60,759 nt of DNA, from assembly GCF_905212365.1 (NCBI RefSeq), contig NZ_CAJMEH010000004.1, positions 1 to 60,759 on the forward strand, given 5' to 3'. This DNA is from an uncultured Phascolarctobacterium sp. GTDB lineage: Bacteria > Bacillota > Negativicutes > Acidaminococcales > Acidaminococcaceae. The position numbers and the translations under genes are program-made. This document shows positions 50,781 through 58,891 of this stretch, piece after piece; within the stretch, counting starts at the first letter, position 1, and each line of letters begins with the position of its first letter. The notes below the pieces were generated by a model that made no database searches, was not told where the DNA came from, and worked only from the letters and a program-made list of their open reading frames with translations.

Positions 50781-51672
50781 GCAAAGCCTGCTGGCTCTGT
50801 GGCAGAGCAACCACATTGCAGCCTGCCTGCGCAGGCAATATCCCGAATGCGAAATAGGATTAAAAAAGATAGTTACCAAAGGTGATAAAATTTTAGACGT
50901 GCCCCTGGCCCAAATCGGCGGCAAAGGTCTTTTTACTAAAGAAATCGAAGAAGAGCTGCTGAGCGGCGAAATCGATTTAGCGGTTCACAGTTTGAAGGAT
51001 ATGCCCACGGTGCTGCCCGAAGGCTTGTGCCTGACGGCCATCACCACCCGCGCCAACGTAGGCGACGCCTTCGTCAGCAATAAATACGCCAGCTTTGCGG
51101 AGCTGCCCCTGGGCGCGGTAGTCGGCACATCCAGCCTGCGCCGCAGGGCCCAGCTGTTAGCCGCTCGCCCAGATTTAAATATCCGGGATTTGCGCGGCAA
51201 TGTGGATACCCGCCTGCGCAAGCTGGACGAGGGGCTGTACGACGCCATTATTCTGGCAGCCGCAGGCTTGGAGCGTTTGGGCCACGCCGACCGCATTAAA
51301 GGCTTGATTCCTTCCGGCGTTTGCCTGCCCGCCGTAGGTCAGGGCGCACTGGCTATAGAATGCCGCGCTAACGACACAGAAACCCGCGCCATGCTGGACT
51401 TTTTAGACGACCTGCCTACACGTCAGGCCACCAGCGCCGAACGCGCCTTTCTGGGCTTGGTCGAAGGCGGCTGTCAGGTTCCCATCGGCGTGCACGCTGA
51501 CGTGGAGGGCGACAAAATCCGCGTGGAAGCTATCATCGCCGCTTTGGACGGCAGCACCGTTTTACGCGATACAATTACAGGCAGCGCCGACAACGCCGTC
51601 AGCCTGGGACAGGAATTAGGCAGAAAAATGCTGGCTAACGGCGGTCAGGAAATTCTGGCCGCAATACTTTAA
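50752..51672 (+). CDS. hemC: hydroxymethylbilane synthase
   Basis: About 306 aa. It has GTRQSLLALWQS, the loop DKILDVPLAQIGGKGLFTKE, the arginine-rich GTSSLRRRAQLLA and NVDTRLRKLDEG, and the dipyrromethane cofactor cysteine in VEGGCQVPIG. It joins four porphobilinogens. The ATG at 50752 with GGAG seven bases before it is preferred to a TTG at 50746. Confidence 0.96.
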   Translation: MKAKLKIGTRQSLLALWQSNHIAACLRRQYPECEIGLKKIVTKGDKILDVPLAQIGGKGLFTKEIEEELLSGEIDLAVHSLKDMPTVLPEGLCLTAITTRANVGDAFVSNKYASFAELPLGAVVGTSSLRRRAQLLAARPDLNIRDLRGNVDTRLRKLDEGLYDAIILAAAGLERLGHADRIKGLIPSGVCLPAVGQGALAIECRANDTETRAMLDFLDDLPTRQATSAERAFLGLVEGGCQVPIGVHADVEGDKIRVEAIIAALDGSTVLRDTITGSADNAVSLGQELGRKMLANGGQEILAAIL

Positions 51673-51685
51673 GGAGCGTGACATA

Positions 51686-53199
51686 ATGACTAAACAAGGT
51701 AAAGTTTATTTGATAGGCGCAGGCCCCGGCGACCCGGGCTTATTGGGCTTAAAAGCCAAGGAATGTCTGGAAACTGCCGACGCCGTAGTTTACGACCGTT
51801 TGGCCGACACCCGCATTCTGGCCTTCGCCCGTAAGGACGCAGAAATGGTTTACGTGGGCAAGGCCAGCGCCAACCACACCATGCGTCAGCCCGATATCAA
51901 CAAGCTGCTGGTAAAATTGGCCCAGGAGGGCAAAACCGTTGCCCGCTTAAAGGGCGGCGACCCCTTCGTTTTCGGACGCGGCGGCGAAGAAGCCATCGAG
52001 CTGTTGGAAGCAGGGCAACCCTTTGAATTTGTTCCCGGCGTCACCAGCGCCATTGCCGTTGCCGAATACGCCGGCATTCCCGTTACCCACCGCCATGTAG
52101 CGACCTCCTTTGCCGTAATCACCGGCCACGAGGACCCCACCAAGGGCGAATCCACCATTAACTGGCAGGGTCTGGCCACTGCCGTGGACACTCTGGTCTT
52201 CCTCATGGGCGTAGAAAATATTGAAAAAATCAGCAAGCAGCTGATCGCCAACGGCCGCAGTGCCGACTGCCCCGCCGCCGTTATCCGCTGGGGCACTCAT
52301 CCGGAACAGCGCACTCTGGTTACTACCCTGGGCAGCGCCGCCGCCGACGTCAAGGCCAATAACTTCAAGCCCCCCGCCATCTTCATCGTCGGCGAGGTGG
52401 TTAAGCTACGCCAGCAGCTGCAATGGTTCGACAACAAGCCGCTGTTCGGCAAAACCGTTATCGTCACCCGCGCCCGCGCTCAGGCCAGCGAGCTGACCAA
52501 AAAGCTGGAAGCCCAGGGTGCAAAGGTTATCGAAGTTCCGGCAATTAAAATCGTAGCGGCCGCAGATTACGCTCCCCTGGATAAAGCTATCAGCGAGCTG
52601 CACGCTTATAAATGGCTTGTATTCACCAGCGCCAACGGCGTGGATTATTTCTTCCAGCGTTTGCTGAAAGCAGGCAAAGACGCCCGCGCCCTGGCCAACG
52701 TCAAGCTGGCGGCTATCGGCAGCGCCACCAAGCCTTGGCAGACCGCGGCCTCACCGCCGACCTTATTCCCTCCGCCTACAAAGCGGAGGAACTGGCCGAA
52801 GCTTTGGCCGGACAAATCGCCCAAGGAGATAAAATTTTAATTGCCCGCGCCAAAGTGGCCCGCGAGGTGCTGCCCGAATCCCTGCGCAAAATCGGCGCTC
52901 AGGTTGACGTAGTCACCGCTTATGAAACCGCAGCTGACTGCGAAAACAGGGACGAGCTGCTGGCAGCCCTGCGGAACGGCAGCGCCAGCGTCGTAACCTT
53001 CACCAGCTCCTCCACCGTTACCAATCTGCTGAAGGTTTTGGGCGAGAATAAGGAGCTGCTGCAAAAGGCGGCTTTGGCGGCCATCGGCCCCGTTACCGCC
53101 GCAACTCTGCGCCAGCACGGCCTGACCCCGGCAATCGAAGCAGAAAAATATACCATCGACGGCTTAATGCAGGCCATCGAAAATTTTTACAATAAATAA
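51686..53199 (+). pseudogene. cobA-hemD: uroporphyrinogen-III methyltransferase/synthase fusion with a frameshift
   Basis: The first 250 residues are a complete SUMT/CobA (VYLIGAGPGDPGLLGLKAKE, ARLKGGDPFVFGRGGEEA, PGVTSAIAVAEYAGIPVTHR). From about 255 the HemD synthase domain begins (KTVIVTRARAQASELTKKLE). At about 52729-52731 the frame shifts: IGSAT runs out of frame to a stop at 52840, while ALADRGLTADLIPSAYKAEE continues in another frame to 53199. One missing A in ACCAAGCC (expected ACCAAAGCC) explains it. CobA should stay active; HemD is split. It may be a true mutation or an assembly error, since the pathway needs HemD. Confidence 0.9.
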
Positions 53200-53255
53200 G
53201 CCGTTGACCAAGCGCCGTCCGCTTCCTCTCGGCAGGATTAAGGAGTGAAAGCAAA

Positions 53256-54248
53256 ATGTCTATTACAGGATTTCCTATTTACCGTCCGCGCCGCACCCGC
53301 GCTACCGAAAATCTGCGCGCTATGATCCGCGAAACCGAAGTATCCGTTAAAGATTTAATCTACCCTATTTTCGTCGTTCCCGGCGAAAATATCAAACACG
53401 AAATAGAATCCCTTCCCGGAAATTATCACTGGTCCGTTGACCGCGTATCCGAATGCGTGGACGAAGTCGTTAAGCTGGGCATCCCAGCGATTATCCTTTT
53501 CGGCGTGCCTTCTTACAAGGACGCTGTCGGCAGCAGCGGCTGGGATATGAACGAGCCCGTGCAGAAGGCCTGCCAACTTATCAAAGCCAAATATCCCGGG
53601 CTGGTCATCATCACCGACGTCTGCCTGTGCGAATACACCGACCACGGCCACTGCGGCGTACTGCAGAACGGCTGCACCGTCAATAACGACGAAACCCTGC
53701 CTCTGCTTGCGAAAGTCGCCGTTTCCCATTGCCAGGCCGGAGCCGATATGATTGCGCCCTCCAATATGATGGACGGTTATGTAAAGGCTATCCGTGAAGC
53801 GCTGGATGGGGCAGGCTTCAAGCATATTCCCATTATGGCTTACTCCGCAAAATTTGCTTCCGCCTATTACGGCCCCTTCCGCGCGGCAGCCGACTCCACT
53901 CCCTCTGCAGGCGACCGCAAAGGCTACCAGATGGACCCTGCCAACAGTGACGAAGCGCTGCGCGAAACTGCGCTGGACATTGAAGAAGGCGCGGATATCA
54001 TCATGGTGAAGCCCGCGCTGGCCTTTTTGGATATCGTGCAGCGCGTCCACGAAACCTTTAACCGCCCGCTGTGCGTTTACAATGTCAGCGGCGAGTACGC
54101 AATGGTCAAAGCTGCGGCAGAAAAAGGCTGGATTGACGAAAAGCGCATCGTTATGGAAACTATGCTGGGCTTCAAACGCGCCGGCGCTAAAATGATTATC
54201 ACCTATCATGCGCTGGACGTAGCCAAGTGGCTGCGTGAAAATCGCTGA
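53256..54248 (+). CDS. hemB: porphobilinogen synthase (delta-aminolevulinate dehydratase)
   Basis: 330 aa. Metal-binding cysteines lie in DVCLCEYTDHGHCG, the first Schiff-base lysine in MAYSAKFASAYYGPFR and the second in IIMVKPALAFLDIV. It condenses two 5-aminolevulinates. AAGGAG lies before the ATG. A structured intergenic element separates it from hemL. Confidence 0.97.
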   Translation: MSITGFPIYRPRRTRATENLRAMIRETEVSVKDLIYPIFVVPGENIKHEIESLPGNYHWSVDRVSECVDEVVKLGIPAIILFGVPSYKDAVGSSGWDMNEPVQKACQLIKAKYPGLVIITDVCLCEYTDHGHCGVLQNGCTVNNDETLPLLAKVAVSHCQAGADMIAPSNMMDGYVKAIREALDGAGFKHIPIMAYSAKFASAYYGPFRAAADSTPSAGDRKGYQMDPANSDEALRETALDIEEGADIIMVKPALAFLDIVQRVHETFNRPLCVYNVSGEYAMVKAAAEKGWIDEKRIVMETMLGFKRAGAKMIITYHALDVAKWLRENR

Positions 54249-54274
54249 TAAAGCCTTTTGGATAAACCAAAAAT

Positions 54275-54377
54275 AAAGCAGTCGAGAAAGTACCAGATGC
54301 GAGGCGTGGCGACGACGGCGTATAATAAATACTCCTAGGAGCCGCAACGAAGCAGATGGTATTTTATCGGCTGCTTT
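54275..54377 (+). other. structured intergenic element between hemB and hemL
   Basis: About 103 nt that folds on itself. The ends pair over 11 bp, AAAGCAGTCGA with TCGGCTGCTTT (one G-U). Inside, TACCA-GA-TGC (54291-54300) pairs with GCA-GA-TGGTA (54352-54361), leaving a symmetric GA/GA internal loop. At the tip GTAT/ATAC and GGC/GCC pairings are possible. There is no T run, so it is not a plain terminator. It could be a cis-regulatory RNA, an mRNA processing site or a dispersed palindromic repeat; no second copy was seen in this window. Confidence 0.6.
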
Positions 54378-54394
54378 GAAGAAAGGAAATTTCT

Positions 54395-55702
54395 ATGACT
54401 AATAATAAATCATTTGAAGCCTTTGAAGAAGCGTGTAAATACATCCCCGGCGGCGTCAACAGCCCCGTACGCTCCTTCCGCAGCGTCGGCGGCGTCCCTC
54501 CCTTCATCGCCGGCGGCAAGGGCAGCAAAATTTACGATATCGACGGCAACGAATATATCGATTACGTTTTAAGCTACGGCCCGCTGCTTATGGGCCACGT
54601 TCCCGACTGCGTAACCGCAGCCATTAAGGAAGCCGCAGAAAAAGGCACCTCCTACGGCGCGCCCACGCTGGCCGAAACCGAGCTGGCAAAATTAGTCTGC
54701 CGTCTGGTTCCCTCCATGGAAATGGTGCGCATGGTCAACAGCGGCACCGAAGCCACCATGAGCGCCCTGCGTCTGGCCCGCGCTTACACGGGACGCGACT
54801 GCATCGTAAAATTTATCGGCTGCTACCACGGCCACCACGACAGCCTGCTGGTAAAGGCCGGCAGCGGCGCTACAACCTTCGGCGTGCCGGACAGCCCCGG
54901 CGTGCCTAAAGCCGTAGCGTCTACCACTATCACCGTGCCGTTTAACAATTTGCCCGCGCTGGAAAAAGTTTTTGCCGAACGCGGCGCAGAAATCGCAGCC
55001 GTAATTTTAGAGCCTACTCCCGGCAATATGGGTCTGGTGCTGCCGCACGACGGCTACCTGCAGGCAGTGCGCGAACTGACAAAAAAATACGGCGCTCTGC
55101 TAATCTGCGACGAGGTTATGAGCGGCTTCCGCAGCGCCCAGGGCGGCAGCCAATCGCTGTACGAAATCGACCCGGATATTACCTGCTTAGGCAAGGTTAT
55201 CGGCGGCGGCCTGCCGGTAGCAGCCTACGGCGGCAAACGCGAAATCATGCGGCAGGTTTCGCCCGCAGGCCCCATGTATCAGGCCGGAACCCTGAGCGGC
55301 AACCCGCTGGCTATGGCAGCAGGCATTGCGGCGCTGAACTATATGGAGCAGAACAAGGTCTGCGAAAAGCTGGAGAGCATGACCGCGATTTTAACCGGCG
55401 GTTTGGAACGGGCCGCAGCCAAAGCCGGCGTACCCGTGCAGGTACACCGTCTGGGCAGCATGTTCACCGTCTTTTTCAGCGATAAGCCCGTTACGGATTT
55501 TGACAGCGCCGCCGCCAGCGACTTGGAGGCCTTCAAAATTTATTTCCATTCCATGCTGGAACAGGGCATTTATCTGCCGCCGTCCCAGTTTGAAACCAAT
55601 TTCCTCTCGCTGGCGCACAGCCCGGAGGATATTCAAAAAACCATCGACGCCGCAGCCAACGCTTTCGCAAAGGTTGCTGAAGCAAGAGGGTACAAGGCGT
55701 AA
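54395..55702 (+). CDS. hemL: glutamate-1-semialdehyde 2,1-aminomutase
   Basis: 435 aa PLP enzyme. GGVNSPVRSFRSVGG at the N terminus, VNSGTEATMSALRLARAYTG, CYHGHHDSLLVKAGSG, ICDEVMSGFR and the PLP lysine in LGKVIGGGLPVAAYGG. It makes 5-aminolevulinate from the HemA product. It closes the tetrapyrrole operon and is followed by a terminator. Confidence 0.97.
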   Translation: MTNNKSFEAFEEACKYIPGGVNSPVRSFRSVGGVPPFIAGGKGSKIYDIDGNEYIDYVLSYGPLLMGHVPDCVTAAIKEAAEKGTSYGAPTLAETELAKLVCRLVPSMEMVRMVNSGTEATMSALRLARAYTGRDCIVKFIGCYHGHHDSLLVKAGSGATTFGVPDSPGVPKAVASTTITVPFNNLPALEKVFAERGAEIAAVILEPTPGNMGLVLPHDGYLQAVRELTKKYGALLICDEVMSGFRSAQGGSQSLYEIDPDITCLGKVIGGGLPVAAYGGKREIMRQVSPAGPMYQAGTLSGNPLAMAAGIAALNYMEQNKVCEKLESMTAILTGGLERAAAKAGVPVQVHRLGSMFTVFFSDKPVTDFDSAAASDLEAFKIYFHSMLEQGIYLPPSQFETNFLSLAHSPEDIQKTIDAAANAFAKVAEARGYKA

Positions 55703-55718
55703 AATTTCATAAACAGCA

Positions 55719-55766
55719 AAAAGCCAGGAACTAAACTTTAAGATAAAGTTTCCGTTCCTGGCTTTC
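55719..55766. terminator. bidirectional terminator between hemL and the AAA ATPase gene
   Basis: AAAGCCAGGAAC and GTTCCTGGCTTT pair, with an inner AAACTTTA/TAAAGTTT stem; a long hairpin between converging genes. Confidence 0.85.
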
Positions 55767-55779
55767 GTTTTTATTTTTA

Positions 55780-56988
55780 TTACCACTCTTGCAGTAAAAA
55801 ATCACGGATATTGCAATGAATAATGCCGTTGCGGCTCAAATCAAATTCGTCCATAGAAACTACATACTTAGGAAAATTATCCTCGATACCGTCGTATGCG
55901 CCAAATTCTCTCTCCACAGTTTCCGGCGACGCTAACAGATACGTTACCTGAACATAAAGCTTCTTTCCCTGCTTGGCAGCCACAAAATCAATTTCCTTAA
56001 CGCCGTTGCGCCCCACATGCACAGTATAGCCGCGCCGCAAAAGCTCCAGATAAACTATATTTTCCAAAATCAAATTGATATTAGGCAAATTGCCGCCAAG
56101 CACCGCCTCGCGAATACCATGGTCCGCCACATAATATTTTTCATTAACCGCTAAAAGCTTCTTCCCCGGCAAATCCTCAAGCTTCACCTGATAAAATAAA
56201 AAGGCGTCCGCAGCTGCCTTAATATAATTCAGAATTGTTTCTGCCGAAACCTTGCGTCCTTCGCTTTTAAAATATTTAGCGATACTGTTGGCCGAAAAGC
56301 TGCTGCCCGTGTTCACCGTCATATAAGCGATAATTCTTTCCAGCAAATCCACGTCCCTGATATTATTGCGTTTAATAATATCTTTCAGCTCCACCGAATT
56401 ATACAAATCCTGCAAATACTGACGGCAAGCCCCCGGCTCATAGCCTAAACGATGCAGATAGGGCATGCCGCCCAGCAATAAATATTTATTGAAGCAAGCG
56501 CTTAGGCCGCTTTCCGGAAACGCATCCCGATACAGCTCGTAAAATTCCCCAAAGGAAAATGGGTAAATAACAAACTCCACATAACGTCCGGCCAAATATG
56601 TCGCCAGCTCTCCGCTCAGCAATTTAGCGTTGGAACCCGTAAGATAAATATCGCAGTCCAAAGCCATGCGCAAGGAATTAATACATTTTTCCCAGTCCTC
56701 AACCTCCTGGATTTCGTCAAAAAACAAATAAACCTTGCCTTCTATTTTTTCGGCGCGCCGCAATATTTCATCATGCAAGGCCAGAGCAGTACACAGCCTC
56801 GCATTACTGATATCCTCAAAATTTATAGTAATAAAATTACCGGCGGCAGCGCCCTGCGCCAGCAGCTCCTTTTGTATCAGCTCCAGCATTACGGATTTAC
56901 CGCTGCGGCGAATCCCTGTAATTACCTTAATCAAATCATTGCCAATAAACGGCCGGATTCTGTGCATATACAATTCACGTTCAATCAT
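55780..56988 (-). CDS. AAA family ATPase with DUF4143 domain
   Basis: 402 aa. The P-loop is VITGIRRSGKSVMLELIQ (about residues 23-40), Walker B is VYLFFDEIQEVEDWE, and sensor 1 is IYLTGSNAKLL, followed by AGRYVEFVIYPFSFGEF. The C-terminal DUF4143 part has a nuclease-like VKEIDFVAAKQGKKLYVQV segment. This family is widespread in accessory regions and its function is unsettled. The start has GGAAGTGATAGC upstream. Three spaced palindromes lie before it. Confidence 0.88.
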   Translation of the reverse strand: MIERELYMHRIRPFIGNDLIKVITGIRRSGKSVMLELIQKELLAQGAAAGNFITINFEDISNARLCTALALHDEILRRAEKIEGKVYLFFDEIQEVEDWEKCINSLRMALDCDIYLTGSNAKLLSGELATYLAGRYVEFVIYPFSFGEFYELYRDAFPESGLSACFNKYLLLGGMPYLHRLGYEPGACRQYLQDLYNSVELKDIIKRNNIRDVDLLERIIAYMTVNTGSSFSANSIAKYFKSEGRKVSAETILNYIKAAADAFLFYQVKLEDLPGKKLLAVNEKYYVADHGIREAVLGGNLPNINLILENIVYLELLRRGYTVHVGRNGVKEIDFVAAKQGKKLYVQVTYLLASPETVEREFGAYDGIEDNFPKYVVSMDEFDLSRNGIIHCNIRDFLLQEW

Positions 56989-57018
56989 GCTATCACTTCC
57001 TTTGCTTTCATCTTATCA

Positions 57019-57110
57019 CGGTTATAACCGAAGTGCAAGCCACTTTTGCAAATTCTATCGGTTATAACCGAAACTCTTCTGATTTTCAGCTATTATATCG
57101 GTTATATTGG
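57019..57110. promoter_or_regulatory. three palindromic sites at 40-bp spacing upstream of the AAA ATPase gene
   Basis: CGGTTATAACCG occurs at 57019-57030 and 57059-57070, and CGGTTATATTGG at 57099-57110. Each is exactly 40 bp from the next, all preceded or followed by TATCGG/CCGAA context. On the minus strand TTGCAC, 17 bp, TAAGAT forms a promoter whose spacer contains the first palindrome. This is a typical picture of a repressor or activator with cooperative sites. Confidence 0.7.
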
Positions 57111-57120
57111 TTAGCCGGAT

Positions 57121-57140
57121 TTGCCTATAAATATAGGCAA
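57121..57140. repeat. perfect palindrome TTGCCTATA-AA-TATAGGCAA
   Basis: A 9-bp inverted repeat with a 2-bp centre, between the three palindromic sites and the RelE terminator. It could be a further operator; no gene association is clear. Confidence 0.5.
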
Positions 57141-57170
57141 GTGAATGTAATAATTATCTTAATCGAAAGA

Positions 57171-57206
57171 AAAAGCTCCTTACGCTCGCAGACGTAAGGA
57201 GCTTTT
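57171..57206 (-). terminator. terminator after the Phd/RelE operon
   Basis: AAAAGCTCCTTACG and CGTAAGGAGCTTTT pair over 14 bp with an 8-nt loop, downstream of the RelE stop. Confidence 0.88.
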
Positions 57207-57237
57207 GCTGTGCAAAATTCAATATACGTTATATCAA

Positions 57238-57573
57238 TCATTTTTTCATTCTTTTAAACGCTTCTTTAAAAACAATCTCGTCCTCTCTAACTGAAACGAC
57301 GATTATTTCCATAGATTTTTCTTTTATAACCAGCTTATAAACAGCTCTTATACCCATTCCTCTAAATTTGATTTCTAGCAAGCCGGAAAGATTTATTCCG
57401 CGTTTATTCCCTAATCTTTTTCCATATCCTCCCTGATCCTTTGGATAAGGATTATACGAAGCCTTTTCTATACCGCCGGCTACGCGTGCTATGACCGAAT
57501 GGCCTAATTTTTTCATATCCTCGATAGCATCTTCAGAATAAAAGACGTCAAATTTTTGCGAGCTATCATTCAT
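57238..57573 (-). CDS. RelE/ParE family toxin
   Basis: 111 aa. The fold is recognisable in FDVFYSEDAIEDMKKLG, the central KRLGNKRGINLSGLLEIKFRGMGIRAVYKL and the C-terminal EIIVVSVREDEIVFKEAFKR. RelE-type toxins cut mRNA on ribosomes and ParE-type poison gyrase; the basic residues suggest RelE but this is not certain. Its ATG overlaps the antitoxin stop (ATGA). Confidence 0.85.
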   Translation of the reverse strand: MNDSSQKFDVFYSEDAIEDMKKLGHSVIARVAGGIEKASYNPYPKDQGGYGKRLGNKRGINLSGLLEIKFRGMGIRAVYKLVIKEKSMEIIVVSVREDEIVFKEAFKRMKK

Positions 57574-57878
57574 TCAAATTCTACCTCACAATCAGGATTT
57601 ACTTTATCAATACCCAAAATAGCCATTGCTTCTTTAGAAGAATATAATTTGCGGTCTGGCCTGCTTTGCCTTTCCACAGCCTCAATATATAATTCCATAT
57701 CTATCAAATTATCCACAAGCTTTTCATACGCCTCCGGCGAAAGCAAAACACATTCCGGCAAATTATTTTTAAAAACATATTTCGTACCAAAATTTTTAAC
57801 TTCAGAAAAAATTTTGCTGGCTTCCCCTTTATTAAAACGAGAAACGGGAATAATTTTATCGGCTGTTAAAATAGTCAT
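57570..57878 (-). CDS. Phd/YefM-type antitoxin
   Basis: 102 aa. The N-terminal DNA-binding half has IIPVSRFNKGEASKIFSEV, KYVFKNNLPECVLLSPEAYEKL, typical of Phd/YefM; the C-terminal half, acidic, would wrap the toxin. It precedes and overlaps the toxin gene by 4 bp and lies just downstream of a palindromic operator. Confidence 0.83.
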   Translation of the reverse strand: MTILTADKIIPVSRFNKGEASKIFSEVKNFGTKYVFKNNLPECVLLSPEAYEKLVDNLIDMELYIEAVERQSRPDRKLYSSKEAMAILGIDKVNPDCEVEFE

Positions 57879-57903
57879 GCGCGTCTCACCTCTTTTTTAT
57901 TAC

Positions 57904-57959
57904 AGTATAGCTTAAAGAATCTTTCTTGTCTATAAATTTATCTATATTTATATAGATAA
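57904..57959 (-). promoter_or_regulatory. promoter and operator of the Phd/RelE operon
   Basis: Minus-strand TAGACA (57927-57932), 17 bp, TATACT (57904-57909). Directly upstream, TTATCTATAT-AA-ATATAGATAA is a perfect 10-bp palindrome (57938-57959), a likely autoregulation site. Confidence 0.75.
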
Positions 57960-57967
57960 TATTGGCT

Positions 57968-58450
57968 TTACTGTTCCTTCGCCAGCAGTTCTTCCGGACG
58001 GTAGTGCATATCGCGCAGCTGCTTGCGAACCTCCCGCAGCTCGGCCGGAACCTCGTCCTCGTTCATTTCCCGCGGTACGGCGGTGGTGCCTGCTTCCTTA
58101 GCCGTTTGGTAATACCAAACCTTGTAATCCAAAATGCGCATGATCTTCTGCAAATTTTCCATTTGCTGCTCCATAGCGGCCTGCTGCTTTTTAATAAGCT
58201 GCAGACGCTCCTCGATGGACGCGTCGCCCCGCTGCACCATGCTCATAAATTCCCGGATATCCTTTAATGGCATACCGGAATTTTTCAAACAGCTGATAAT
58301 GCACAGCCCTTCGTAATCGCTTTCTTTAAACATACGGATGCCGCCCTCGCTGCGCTCCACGAAGGGCAGCAGTCCTTCCTTATCATAATAGCGCAGAGTT
58401 GAAGGCTGCACCTGCATAATTTTCGCCATTTCGCCAATCGTATAAAACAT
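57968..58450 (-). CDS. MerR family transcriptional regulator
   Basis: About 160 aa. N-terminal MerR helix-turn-helix and wing (YTIGEMAKIMQVQPSTLRYY, GLLPFVERSEGGIRMF), then a long dimerisation coiled coil and a tail without the metal-binding cysteines of classic MerR. The ATG at 58450 has GGGAGGCGGG upstream; the TTG five codons earlier is inside that site. Two MerR-type promoters with 19-bp spacers lie on the opposite strand. Confidence 0.9.
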   Translation of the reverse strand: MFYTIGEMAKIMQVQPSTLRYYDKEGLLPFVERSEGGIRMFKESDYEGLCIISCLKNSGMPLKDIREFMSMVQRGDASIEERLQLIKKQQAAMEQQMENLQKIMRILDYKVWYYQTAKEAGTTAVPREMNEDEVPAELREVRKQLRDMHYRPEELLAKEQ

Positions 58451-58484
58451 TTTCCCGCCTCCCAAAATTTTTTCAAAAAAGCTC

Positions 58485-58515
58485 TTGACTTAAAGTTAGC
58501 TTTAACTTCTATAAT
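58485..58515 (+). promoter_or_regulatory. MerR-type promoter 1
   Basis: TTGACT (58485-58490) and TATAAT (58510-58515) are 19 bp apart, the long spacer typical of MerR-activated promoters. The spacer contains the dyad TTAAAG-TTAG-CTTTAA. It points into a region holding only a gene remnant. Confidence 0.75.
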
Positions 58516-58564
58516 TTAATTAAACTTACAGCTACATTTTACCACATCTACCACGGCTCTGTCA

Positions 58565-58644
58565 TCGCCTTTGGCTTGCCAATCGCCGGGTGCTGGGTAT
58601 AAGTTGTGCTAGACTCTCGCTTCGCCTTTGGCTCGCGAATCGCC
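58565..58644 (+). repeat. imperfect direct repeat of about 23 bp
   Basis: TCGCCTTTGGCTTGCCAATC-GCC (58565-58587) and TCGCCTTTGGCTCGCGAATC-GCC (58622-58644) differ at two bases. Flanking GGTATAA and TTATACC are inverted. It looks like residue of a small repeated element. Confidence 0.55.
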
Positions 58645-58681
58645 AAGCATAGCTTTATACCAACCAACACAGATAATGTAA

Positions 58682-58765
58682 ATACGATGCGGCTGCATCC
58701 GACAAAAACGAAAGCGAAGTTTTCATTATGGAAGAGGGCATGGTTTATTACGGCCGCACTCTGTA
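58682..58765 (+). pseudogene. 3-prime remnant of a lost gene downstream of MerR promoter 1
   Basis: The frame reading KYDAAASDKNESEVFIMEEG then MVYYGRTL and stop looks coding but has no start or upstream body. It was probably the end of the gene once driven by promoter 1. Family not identified. The rest of 58516-58800 shows only the repeats. Confidence 0.45.
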
Positions 58766-58804
58766 AAATTACATAAAAAATTTCACAGACCTCCTCTGAA
58801 ACGC

Positions 58805-58835
58805 TTGACTTAAAGTCAACTTCAGGTCTTATAAT
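58805..58835 (+). promoter_or_regulatory. MerR-type promoter 2, for the flavin oxidoreductase gene
   Basis: TTGACT (58805-58810) and TATAAT (58830-58835) are again 19 bp apart. The region GACTTAAAGTC-AACTTCAGGTC is an imperfect dyad that shares TTGACTTAAAGT with promoter 1, so the same MerR protein probably binds both. Confidence 0.78.
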
Positions 58836-58891
58836 AAGACTAGGAAGCGCACAGTCAATTCTGCGCGGCGCTACAAAGGAGGTCTTTTTAT

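Noticed and set aside
52725..52740. Programmed frameshifting in cobA-hemD
   Set aside because: There is no slippery heptamer or strong downstream structure at the junction; a lost base or sequencing error fits better.
53355..54347. 330-codon minus-strand frame opposite hemB
   Set aside because: A shadow frame of a conserved gene, without a ribosome binding site or recognisable protein.
54275..54377. Cobalamin, SAM, THF or T-box riboswitch before hemL
   Set aside because: None of the conserved core sequences of these classes is present.
57019..57110. CRISPR-like array in the 40-bp periodic repeats
   Set aside because: Only three 12-bp palindromic copies, overlapping a promoter, and no cas genes; they are operator-like.
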